Assembly: GCA_017537175.1 (NCBI GenBank)
Contig: JAFYLH010000032.1
Location: forward strand, 84,334-148,333
Direction of reading: 5' to 3'
Source: Clostridia bacterium
GTDB taxonomy: Bacteria; Bacillota; Clostridia; Oscillospirales; CAG-272
Length of the DNA: 64,000 nucleotides
Made by a program: the position numbers and the translations under genes. Positions 1 to 7,446 of this stretch are shown one piece after another. Each line of letters begins with the position of its first letter. The first letter of the stretch is position 1. Below the pieces are notes generated by a model, which was given only the letters and a program-made list of their open reading frames with translations, was not told the DNA's origin and did no database searches.

Positions 1-1644
1 TCCGTATCTACCAAAATCAAAAGTGGATGGAGCTACTTTTGTTACAGGATCGTTAGGATTTATAATGTTAAAAATGCTATCATAAATACTATCATACAGA
101 TTATCGGAAATTATACCACCGCTAGGTGTTTCAAAACAATATGTAAAGATGTCTGTAGCTGAGTAACTAATTCCATTTCCGATAGATGATATATAATTTT
201 TTGCACTTTTATCACATAATGCAGCACCAACTAAATTTGCAGTTGCAGCAGCTCTGCTATATCCGGTAACCCAAATTTTAACTTTACCATCGATGCCATA
301 ATCATTAATGTATTTGTTGATAAATTTCAGTACATTTTCTTTGGCTTCTCTAAAACCTTGATGTTGACCGGTGGAGCCCATAGTGAAGTTGCTTGTCCAC
401 TCACTTTCGTAACCGCTACCGCGAATTGCAACAGCGATTAACGTATATATTTCGTCATCATCTTCGATTTTTTTACTTGCTCCGACTACACCAATTGAAT
501 CTGTGGTGGGTTTATTTTCGTTGTCAAATCCGCCTATAAGATAATCGTTTGTCGAATAATTGGTGAATCCGCACTGCGTTAATAAATCACTTGCATTTTT
601 ACTTTTTTCTGTATAGTCGTTTCCACCATCGCTGCTGCCAAATGCCGACATTGCGAGACACATTGACATTGTAGCAAGACTCGAGTTATATATGTCCGAA
701 AAATCTGTAAAATAATCGTCGTCATAGTAGAAGGTTGAACTATAGTCATGTGCTCCGCTTTGATAGTAAAAAGTTCCGCGTAATTTAGTATTTGTTATGT
801 CATCAGCAACATTGCCAAATGTAAATTCCAAGTCATCGGGATCTATTACTTCATAATAACCCGAATTTTGAATATCTTGCAAAACTTTAGATGCAAAGGA
901 CTTGGTAGTACTATTCATCGAATGTAAAAATCCAAGCGAGTATATGCTATAAATATTTTTTAGTTCTGTTGCTGTGTTGTATAATGAATTGGCATATTCA
1001 TAACAATAATAGGAAGCATTGTGGGTTCCGTAATAATCAGAATAAGAATAACGTCCCGTGCTTGTATGGCTACCCGCGGTAGGAACACCGTCGGTCATTA
1101 CAACGATATTTTTTATATTTGCCGAAGAACGTTGTAACAAAACATCTGCTTTTTTTAATCCGGCATTTATGTTGGTCCAACTACCTTCGGCATCCATTGA
1201 GTTTATCGTACTCTTTAATAGTGTTAAACTACTTGTAAAATTACAATAGTCAGTAATATCAGTATCGTATATAACAACACTAACCCGGTTTGTTCCGTCA
1301 GCTGATAAAACACTTTCACAGAATTTAATAGCAGAAGATTTCAATACATTCATAGGAGTTCCGGCCATACTTACTGAATTATCAAGTACAAGCACGGTAT
1401 CTCGCACCGTATCGTTATCGCTGTTTTGTAAAGACATAGTATTATCAACGTTGAATGCTGACATCGAAGTTGTGAGCTGTTGATTAAACGTTTTTGATAC
1501 CTGTTCGTTTTCTGCGTAATCACCATACGGTGTAATAGTTTCACATTTGTTAGAGTTTCCATCATTAGCAAAAACCATAGTTGGAACAATAGTGGAAACT
1601 AATAGTAATACCACTAAACAAAAACTTGAAATTCTTTTTTTCAT
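1..1644 (-). CDS. Secreted VWA-domain / class 3 lipase-like protein (C-terminus cut by window edge)
   Basis: This minus-strand frame is open from the ATG at 1644 to the left edge (548 codons seen), so the C-terminus is missing. An AAGGAG site sits just upstream. The product begins with a signal peptide (MKKRISSF, then a hydrophobic stretch ending near VFA). A von Willebrand A domain follows at roughly residues 75-260, with the MIDAS signature DNSVS and a later MTDGVP. From about residue 390 it resembles class 3 lipases of Clostridia: IAVRGSGYESEW, the nucleophile-elbow region VTGYSRAAATANL, and NPNDPVTKVAP. The elbow reads GYSRA instead of GxSxG. An exported adhesin-like or hydrolytic surface protein is inferred; the substrate is unknown. 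It follows a DUF6273 gene by 22 bp, suggesting one operon. Codon use is AT-rich compared with genes after 3.5 kb. Confidence 0.8.
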   Translation of the reverse strand, partial: MKKRISSFCLVVLLLVSTIVPTMVFANDGNSNKCETITPYGDYAENEQVSKTFNQQLTTSMSAFNVDNTMSLQNSDNDTVRDTVLVLDNSVSMAGTPMNVLKSSAIKFCESVLSADGTNRVSVVIYDTDITDYCNFTSSLTLLKSTINSMDAEGSWTNINAGLKKADVLLQRSSANIKNIVVMTDGVPTAGSHTSTGRYSYSDYYGTHNASYYCYEYANSLYNTATELKNIYSIYSLGFLHSMNSTTKSFASKVLQDIQNSGYYEVIDPDDLEFTFGNVADDITNTKLRGTFYYQSGAHDYSSTFYYDDDYFTDFSDIYNSSLATMSMCLAMSAFGSSDGGNDYTEKSKNASDLLTQCGFTNYSTNDYLIGGFDNENKPTTDSIGVVGASKKIEDDDEIYTLIAVAIRGSGYESEWTSNFTMGSTGQHQGFREAKENVLKFINKYINDYGIDGKVKIWVTGYSRAAATANLVGAALCDKSAKNYISSIGNGISYSATDIFTYCFETPSGGIISDNLYDSIYDSIFNIINPNDPVTKVAPSTFDFGRYG

Positions 1645-1666
1645 AAAAACTATCTCCTTTTTTATT

Positions 1667-2401
1667 TTAATCAATATAATATATATTATCTTTTTTATAA
1701 ACTTCTATATCACCCTTTATGCAAAAAGCAGGTCTTACACCATTTAATGCAGACACATCTCCACTACCTATTTTTCCATTACTGCCGATTGCCCAAGCAG
1801 CATTTCTGTACCACGTATATGATGAACGTAACCACCAGCTGGAAGGTGAATTATTTTGGAATGCAATGAGATGCGCAGAAGTGTTAAAAAAATCTATTTT
1901 TTCTCCTTCCGAGACAAGTAATGAATTATTCTTCAATCCAACTTCGGTACATGACAGCAAGAAAACTTTTCTTTTAATGGTTTTAGTAATATAACCGCAA
2001 CTACCAATGCTTTCTTTAGAAGTAATTTCAATGTCTGTTTCTGGAATTAATTCTTGTAAATTACAAGAAAGACTATAAAAAAACTCTTGATTCAAGTATG
2101 CATCTAAATCACAATTAGCATAGTACGAACTTTTCTTGTCAAAACTCATATTAACATCCAATAAATCTTGTCTAAGTAAAAGACACATACCATTATAATC
2201 GTCATCTATAACCAAATAAGGACACAGCCTGTCATTCTCGTAAATATAGATAACACAATCATTTGAGCTGCGATTATATGAGTGGTTTTTTAATGTTAGA
2301 TTCGTATTATTCACGTTAATGTACCATAAAATCAAAAGAATAGGGAATATCATAAATGTAAGCAAAATTGCATAGCGTTTTTTGTTAATCAATTTCATCA
2401 T
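1667..2401 (-). CDS. Membrane-anchored DUF6273-type protein
   Basis: The 244-residue product has one N-terminal membrane segment (about residues 10-30) and an extracellular part. Near the C-terminus it shows the SSWWLRSS and NGVRPAFCI motifs typical of DUF6273 domains, which occur in many Clostridia cell-surface proteins and have no established activity. A TAA lies immediately upstream in frame, so the start is fixed to ATG 2401 or the adjacent ATG 2398. The only good ribosome site (AAAGGGAG near 2430) is about 25 nt away, which is unusually far. The gene precedes the VWA/lipase-like gene by 22 bp on the same strand, so they are probably co-transcribed. The whole block is AT-rich. Confidence 0.7.
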   Translation of the reverse strand: MMKLINKKRYAILLTFMIFPILLILWYINVNNTNLTLKNHSYNRSSNDCVIYIYENDRLCPYLVIDDDYNGMCLLLRQDLLDVNMSFDKKSSYYANCDLDAYLNQEFFYSLSCNLQELIPETDIEITSKESIGSCGYITKTIKRKVFLLSCTEVGLKNNSLLVSEGEKIDFFNTSAHLIAFQNNSPSSWWLRSSYTWYRNAAWAIGSNGKIGSGDVSALNGVRPAFCIKGDIEVYKKDNIYYID

Positions 2402-3015
2402 TTACCAATATTTATTGATATTAATATCTCCCTTTGCTCGATTTTTTAATATACTTTGTTTTATGAGTATTACCCTATTAAATTTATTAAAAGTTTATAG
2501 CACATACAGAATTACTTGATGAGAGCTAAGCTTTAAAAACTTTGGATTATACTTTTTTATCCACAAACGATTTTAAAAGTAACAAATCTTGTCGACTGTG
2601 TTATCAGTATTATATGCTAAAATCCATTTTATAGCGTTTCGGAACTTACGTCTTATTGTAACACATTGTTTTTTAATTTGCAACACCTGGTTGAATATTT
2701 GTTCATGGTATGGCGAAGAGGTATGTATATCCGCCTTGTATGATTATCTTCATAATACTTCAACGTTTAAGATTTATGGAGGAAATATATTGTATGGGAT
2801 CTAATTAAAATTGAAATACCGTATAGAGAAGTAGATAACTTAGATGTTAACATTTCTAGGCGATAAATACAAATGCATATAAGTATAAATAAAAGTAATT
2901 TTAACGATTAAGATCAAAAGAGATTCCTTGCTGACAACATTGACACCTCTCGACAGGTTTTGCTTTGCGATACATAGTGTGGTGGAAAGATTTAATAATT
3001 AACTGATTCAATATG
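2402..3015. other. AT-rich intergenic stretch, no supportable gene
   Basis: About 610 bp without a convincing coding frame. Short open frames on both strands lack ribosome sites and recognisable motifs. The stretch separates the divergent DUF6273 and zinc-finger genes and should hold the promoter of the former, but no strong minus-strand promoter stands out. Confidence 0.5.
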
Positions 3016-3044
3016 TTGATTAAATATATGGAATATGTTATAAT
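3016..3044 (+). promoter_or_regulatory. Sigma-A promoter for the small zinc-finger gene
   Basis: TTGATT at 3016-3021 and TATAAT at 3039-3044 are separated by 17 bp, 22 bp ahead of the start codon, with AAAGGGAG between promoter and gene. Confidence 0.6.
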
Positions 3045-3065
3045 AAAACAAAAGGGAGTACATAT

Positions 3066-3479
3066 ATGTTTTTTAATAAAAAGATAATTTGTCAAAAATG
3101 CAAGAAAAAACTTTCAAAAAAGGAATTCTCAAGTTTTTCTAACGAGAATATTTGTATATCTTGTTATCAGAAGGAGAAGGAAAAAAGAGAAAAAAGGGAA
3201 TCCGATGCCAACTGGCAATACATAGAAAACAATTGTCGGACATTATTTACGCTACATTGTGATGCATATGTTTCCACAACGTCGGTAGGGTTTGATATAT
3301 CTAAAAAGAAGCCTTGTATAATACGCAGTCATGCCTTTGGACCACGTGATTCTTGGATGTATTGGTCATATTACTACATTGAATTTGATGAACTGCAAGA
3401 TTTGGCAAAAAAAGTCTCAGAAGAAGTTTATGAAAAATATAAAAATATGAATGAAAAAAATTGGAAAGAGTGCATTTAG
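3066..3479 (+). CDS. Small protein with N-terminal CxxC/CxxC zinc finger, unknown function
   Basis: The 137-residue product is not recognised. Its first 35 residues contain CQKC and CISC pairs that could hold one zinc ion, followed by a highly charged helix rich in Lys and Glu (residues 38-50) and an aromatic C-terminal half. There is no signal peptide or membrane segment, so it is likely cytoplasmic. A strong AAAGGGAG ribosome site and a consensus promoter precede it. AT-rich composition links it with the two genes to its left rather than with spoVT, whose start lies 76 bp downstream. Confidence 0.6.
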   Translation: MFFNKKIICQKCKKKLSKKEFSSFSNENICISCYQKEKEKREKRESDANWQYIENNCRTLFTLHCDAYVSTTSVGFDISKKKPCIIRSHAFGPRDSWMYWSYYYIEFDELQDLAKKVSEEVYEKYKNMNEKNWKECI

Positions 3480-3555
3480 TTTTAATATCAAGTATAAATC
3501 CCCTTGTTTTACAGATACTATTATCAGCAACTGTAAATCAAGGAGATTTTTATAT

Positions 3556-4104
3556 ATGAAAGCAACAGGAATTGTGAGAAGAATAGATGACCTGGGACGC
3601 GTGGTTATACCCAAGGAAATAAGACGCACAATGAGGATAAGAGAGGGAGATCCCTTGGAGATATTTACCGACCGTGAGGGTGAGGTTATATTCAAAAAAT
3701 ATTCTCCCATCGGGGAGCTGAACACTTTGGCAAGTCAATATGCTCAGGCTCTGAACCGCACCTGCACCTTAAACGTGGTCATCACCGACCGTGACAGCGT
3801 TATTGCTTATGCGGGGGTGCCCAAAAAGGATTATCAGGACAAAAACGTATCAAAGTCAATCGAGGATATTATCGAAAGCCGAACCCTGTACACCTACGAG
3901 GCGGGCAAGGAAAAGATCACTATGATAGACGAGGCAACCGAATACTATGCCTCGGTGGTTATGCCCATCATTACCGAGGGCGACATCATCGGCTGTGTGG
4001 CGTCGCTTCAGAACGAGGCGCAGGAGCGCGAGGTGGATTTTGAGACCGAAAAGAAGCTGATCCTTACCGCAGCAAGCTTTTTGAGTAAGCAGCTGGAATC
4101 GTAA
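3556..4104 (+). CDS. spoVT: Stage V sporulation protein T, AbrB-family regulator
   Basis: The 182-residue product matches SpoVT. It has an N-terminal AbrB/MazE swapped-hairpin DNA-binding domain (MKATGIVRRIDDLGRVVIP, then IRREGDPLEIF-like residues, about 1-50) and a C-terminal GAF-like domain (about 55-180) that in SpoVT responds to an unknown ligand. In Bacillus SpoVT tunes sigma-G-dependent forespore genes and spore coat assembly. The start at 3556 is chosen because AAGGAG lies 10 nt upstream and the protein then begins exactly like known SpoVT; an upstream in-frame ATG at 3451 overlaps the preceding gene. Two hairpin terminators follow. Its presence is the main hint that the host can sporulate. 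Confidence 0.92.
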   Translation: MKATGIVRRIDDLGRVVIPKEIRRTMRIREGDPLEIFTDREGEVIFKKYSPIGELNTLASQYAQALNRTCTLNVVITDRDSVIAYAGVPKKDYQDKNVSKSIEDIIESRTLYTYEAGKEKITMIDEATEYYASVVMPIITEGDIIGCVASLQNEAQEREVDFETEKKLILTAASFLSKQLES

Positions 4105-4114
4105 ATATGCATAA

Positions 4115-4145
4115 CAAAAGCTCTTGTTTTTGACAAGAGCTTTTG
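4115..4145 (+). terminator. Intrinsic terminator after spoVT
   Basis: Perfect 12-bp stem CAAAAGCTCTTG / CAAGAGCTTTTG around a T-rich loop, 11 bp after the spoVT stop. Confidence 0.7.
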
Positions 4146-4151
4146 CTATGC

Positions 4152-4300
4152 GCGATATGTTTTATCTATGATAAAACGCGATATATTTATTCTATAAATG
4201 CGATATATCTTGCAAGCAAGATGCGATATATGCTCACTTTGTTCGCATGCGAAAAGGTAGATATAAATCTCTTGCGTTCCACGCAAGGGATTTATATCGC
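4152..4300. repeat. Hairpin array with GCGATAT linkers (array A)
   Basis: GCGATAT occurs at 4152, 4178, 4200 and 4223. Between copies lie different palindromes: GTTTTATC/GATAAAAC, ATTTA/TAAAT and ATCTTG/CAAGAT. The array ends with a long 17-bp inverted repeat (4259-4298, one mismatch). The linkers are constant while the stems are unrelated in sequence. It lies between convergent spoVT and pnp. Confidence 0.7.
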
Positions 4301-4332
4301 AAAAGCCATCGCTTTAATTAGCGATGGCTTTT
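4301..4332. terminator. Bidirectional terminator between spoVT and pnp
   Basis: AAAAGCCATCGC / GCGATGGCTTTT stem with an 8-nt loop and A/T runs on both sides; it can serve the converging spoVT and pnp transcripts. Confidence 0.65.
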
Positions 4333-4408
4333 AATATTGAATTAAACTACCCATCGTGTGAAGATGAATATTTTTAACTGTACTTCACCCGATTATACGG
4401 TGCAGGGC

Positions 4409-6766
4409 TTAGCCCTGCTTCTTGCCGAAGAGGCTGGAGAAGAAGCCGCCCTTGGTTTCTTCTGTCTTGGGCTCTTCTGCCTTGGGAGCTTCAACGGGCT
4501 TGGGAGCTTCTACAGGCTTGGGAGCCTCTACTGCTGCCTCAGGAGCGGGTCTGTCATTGTTGTATCTGGGACGGTTGCCGCCGTTGTTGTTGCGGGGGCC
4601 TCTGTCGCCGCCGTTACGGGGACCGCGGTCACCGCCCTGACGGGGTCTGTCGCTCTTTTCACGGGGTGCTCTCTCACGGGGAACGTAGTTCTCATAAGCG
4701 AGGTTCATTCTGCCCTTTTCGTCAACGCCGAGGAACTTAACCTTAAAGGTGTCGCCAACCTTAACAACATCCTCAACCTTCTCTACTCTGTGGTCTGCGA
4801 GCTTGGAGATGTGTACCATACCCTCCTTGCCGGGAGCAAACTCAACGAAAGCACCGATCTCGATGGTTCTGGTAACCTTACCCTCGTAAACCTCACCTAC
4901 CTCGGGCTCGAATACGATGTTCTTGATGATCTCCTGAGCCTGAAGTGCGCCGTCGCGGTTAACGGAAGCAATGTAGATTGTGCCGTCCTCCTCGATGTCG
5001 ATCTTAGCACCGGTGTCAGCAACGATCTTCTGGATTACCTTACCGCCTGTACCGATAACCTCACGGATCTTGTCAACATCTATGTTCATGGTGATCATCT
5101 TGGGAGCATACTTGGAAACCTCTGCTCTGGGCTCGGGTATTGCCTTGAGGATGTAATCGTCGATGATGTAATCTCTGCCCTTGTGTGTGGTCTCAAGAGC
5201 GTTCTTGATGATCTCGGGGGTCAGACCGTCGATCTTGAGGTCCATCTGGATGGAGGTAATACCCTTGTGGGTACCTGCTACCTTAAAGTCCATATCGCCG
5301 TAGAAGTCCTCGAGACCCTGGATGTCAAGCATGGTCATCCATCTCTCACCCTCGGTGATAAGACCGCAGGAGATACCTGCAACGGGAGCCTTGATCGGAA
5401 CACCTGCATCCATAAGAGCAAGTGTGGAACCGCAGACAGAAGCCTGAGAGGTAGAACCGTTGGAGGAAACAACCTCGGATACAAGTCTGATTGCGTAGGG
5501 GAACTCCTCTACAGAGGGGAGTACGGGAACGAGAGATCTTTCAGCAAGTGCACCGTGACCGATCTCACGTCTGCCGGGGCTGCGGGCGGGCTTAGCCTCA
5601 CCTGTAGAGTAGCCGGGCATATTGTAGTGGTGCATATATCTCTTCTCGGTCTGCTCGTCGATGCCGTCAAGCTTCTGAACATCACCGATGGTGGAAAGTG
5701 TAGCTATGGTAAGAACCTGTGTCTGACCGCGGGTAAAGAGACCGGAGCCGTGAACACGGGGAAGGAGATCAACCTCTGCTGCGAGGGGTCTGATCTGGTC
5801 AAGTCTTCTGCCGTCAACACGCTTGCCCTCGTCAAGCAGCCAACGTCTTACAACGAACTTCTGGATCTTGTAGAGGATCTCGCCGTAGAGAGCATCGGTA
5901 GCATCGGGATAGGTTTCTGCAAAGTGCTCGATAACCTTGTCGGTAACTACCTGCATACGCTCGTCACGAACAGTCTTGTCATCGGTGTCAAGAGCATACT
6001 TAACATCGTCGATGCAGAATGCCTTGATAGCCTCGTACATATCGTTGTCAACATCACCGGACTCGTAGCTGAACTTGGGCTTACCGATTTCTGCTACGAT
6101 AGAGTTGATGAACTCACAAACCTTCTTGATCTCATCGTGAGCCATCATAATAGCCTCGAACATCTTGTCGTCGGGAACCTCGTTTGCACCTGCCTCGATC
6201 ATAACTACCTTTGCAAGGCTGCCTGCAACGGTAAGCTCAAGGTCAGACTTCTCTCTCTGCTCGAGAGTAGGGTTTATAACAAGCTCGCCGTCAACCATAC
6301 CCATGAACACGCCTGCGATAGGACCGTTCCAGGGAATATCGGAGATGGAGAGAGCGATGGATGTACCGATCATAGCGGTAATTTCGGGCGAACAGTCGGG
6401 ATCAACAGACATAACGGTGAGGTGAATTGCTACATCGTTACGGAGATCCTTGGGGAAGAGGGGACGTACAGGACGGTCGATAACTCTGGAGGTAAGGATA
6501 GCCTTCTCAGAGGGACGGCCCTCACGCTTATTGTAGCTGCCGGGGATACGGCCTACTGCATAAAGCTTTTCATCAAAATCAACGGACAACGGTAAAAAGT
6601 CGATACCGTCACGGGGCTTAGCGCTTGCTGTAGCGCAAGCAAGAACTACTGTTTCGCCGTAGCGAACAAGGCAGGAACCGTTTGCAAGGCCTGCTAACTT
6701 ACCGGTCTCGATTACGAGAGGACGGCCTGCGAGTGTGTACTCGAAGGTCTTGAAATTTTCGAACAT
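4409..6766 (-). CDS. pnp: Polynucleotide phosphorylase with RG-rich tail
   Basis: The 785-residue product is PNPase, the phosphate-dependent 3'-5' exoribonuclease of the degradosome. It has two RNase PH domains (about 1-230 and 310-540) separated by a helical linker, then a KH domain (GTGGKVIQKI, about 555-615) and an S1 domain (GKVTRTIEIGAFVEF, about 620-690). The final roughly 85 residues are unusual: repeats of RGGDRGPRN type, then Pro/Glu repeats of VEAPKP, then a Gly-Phe-Lys end. Typical PNPases stop near residue 700. AAAGGAG lies just before the ATG. It follows rpsO on the same strand, the classic rpsO-pnp order, with a 218-bp spacer full of small hairpin repeats. Confidence 0.95.
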   Translation of the reverse strand: MFENFKTFEYTLAGRPLVIETGKLAGLANGSCLVRYGETVVLACATASAKPRDGIDFLPLSVDFDEKLYAVGRIPGSYNKREGRPSEKAILTSRVIDRPVRPLFPKDLRNDVAIHLTVMSVDPDCSPEITAMIGTSIALSISDIPWNGPIAGVFMGMVDGELVINPTLEQREKSDLELTVAGSLAKVVMIEAGANEVPDDKMFEAIMMAHDEIKKVCEFINSIVAEIGKPKFSYESGDVDNDMYEAIKAFCIDDVKYALDTDDKTVRDERMQVVTDKVIEHFAETYPDATDALYGEILYKIQKFVVRRWLLDEGKRVDGRRLDQIRPLAAEVDLLPRVHGSGLFTRGQTQVLTIATLSTIGDVQKLDGIDEQTEKRYMHHYNMPGYSTGEAKPARSPGRREIGHGALAERSLVPVLPSVEEFPYAIRLVSEVVSSNGSTSQASVCGSTLALMDAGVPIKAPVAGISCGLITEGERWMTMLDIQGLEDFYGDMDFKVAGTHKGITSIQMDLKIDGLTPEIIKNALETTHKGRDYIIDDYILKAIPEPRAEVSKYAPKMITMNIDVDKIREVIGTGGKVIQKIVADTGAKIDIEEDGTIYIASVNRDGALQAQEIIKNIVFEPEVGEVYEGKVTRTIEIGAFVEFAPGKEGMVHISKLADHRVEKVEDVVKVGDTFKVKFLGVDEKGRMNLAYENYVPRERAPREKSDRPRQGGDRGPRNGGDRGPRNNNGGNRPRYNNDRPAPEAAVEAPKPVEAPKPVEAPKAEEPKTEETKGGFFSSLFGKKQG

Positions 6767-6853
6767 ATTCTTCTACTCCTTTAAACATCTATAGACTCAA
6801 AACGCTGTTTTGGTCTTCTCAAAGCTCTTTGGCTTTTGATACATAATAATTTG

Positions 6854-6972
6854 TTTCCGTAAAAAAGGGCGGGCAGCGAGTCGCTGCACCCATACTGCGC
6901 TCTTAAGCTCAGTGATTCAATTCACACGGAATTTTATTTCCGTAAAAAAGGGCGGAATGAGTTCCGCCCCTA
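6854..6972. repeat. Two copies of a short repeat with GGGCGG hairpins between rpsO and pnp
   Basis: The 19-bp string TTTCCGTAAAAAAGGGCGG occurs at 6854-6872 and 6937-6955. Each is followed by a hairpin: GCAGCGA/TCGCTGC in the first, GGGCGGAA/TTCCGCCC (6950-6969) in the second. Relatives lie at 15046-15064 and 48068-48086. The second hairpin can act as an rpsO terminator or processing site. Confidence 0.6.
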
Positions 6973-6984
6973 TACGCTGTGTAA

Positions 6985-7251
6985 TTACTTTCTGATACCC
7001 AGCTTCTTGATGATCTCACGGTAGCGCTCGATGTCCTTCTTCTGGAGGTAGTTGAGAAGGTTTCTTCTGTGACCTACCATCTTAAGAAGACCTCTACGGC
7101 TGTGATGGTCCTTCTTGTTAACCTTGAGGTGCTCTGTGAGCGTGTTGATTCTGGAGGTAAGGATAGCGATCTGTACCTCGGGAGAACCTGTGTCGCCTTC
7201 GTGAACTGCGTAGGCTTCGATTATAGCCTGCTTTTCGTCCTTTGTCATCAT
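6985..7251 (-). CDS. rpsO: Ribosomal protein S15
   Basis: The 88-residue product is S15, the 30S subunit protein that binds the 16S three-way junction. Conserved blocks are [34 protein letters not shown] and RRNLLNYL. An in-frame GTG at 7263 would give 92 residues, but AAAGGTGG sits 8 nt before the ATG at 7251 and overlaps that GTG, so 7251 is preferred and gives the usual family length. The gene has its own promoter and a roughly 110-nt structured leader. pnp follows. Confidence 0.95.
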   Translation of the reverse strand: MMTKDEKQAIIEAYAVHEGDTGSPEVQIAILTSRINTLTEHLKVNKKDHHSRRGLLKMVGHRRNLLNYLQKKDIERYREIIKKLGIRK

Positions 7252-7359
7252 GGTTTTATCCACCTTTTAAAAATATTTACTCACCATAAGGCCCTGTCTA
7301 CGGTTGGTGAATGTCGGTAGTATACCGTGTTGCCCATAAACTGCGCCTTCGGTGGCATC
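7252..7359 (-). promoter_or_regulatory. rpsO leader, possible S15 autoregulatory element
   Basis: The transcript leader between the promoter and the start codon contains a CGGTA/TACCG hairpin and a CACCA...TGGTG pairing that ends near the ribosome site. S15 mRNAs of several bacterial groups carry leaders that mimic the 16S binding site. The assignment rests on position and foldability, not on a recognised consensus. Confidence 0.35.
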
Positions 7360-7365
7360 CTGCAT

Positions 7366-7394
7366 ATTATAACAACATTAAGTTGAAAATGCAA
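7366..7394 (-). promoter_or_regulatory. Sigma-A promoter of rpsO
   Basis: On the minus strand TTGCAT (7389-7394) and TATAAT (7366-7371) are 17 bp apart. Confidence 0.65.
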
Positions 7395-7446
7395 TCATTA
7401 TTGTATTTTTTTCACGAATAATTAACATTTCAAAGCCGCCCAACTG

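Noticed and set aside
2589..2804. 71-codon frame in the AT-rich gap
   Set aside because: No ribosome site, no recognisable motif, composition of non-coding DNA.
2901..3095. Minus-strand frame ending AKPVERCQCCQQGISF
   Set aside because: Cys pairs look suggestive, but the frame overlaps the promoter and start of the zinc-finger gene and has no start signal.
4358..6595. 745-codon open frame on the plus strand opposite pnp
   Set aside because: It is the antisense shadow of the pnp coding sequence; composition gives Leu/Val/Gly-rich nonsense without a ribosome site or domains.
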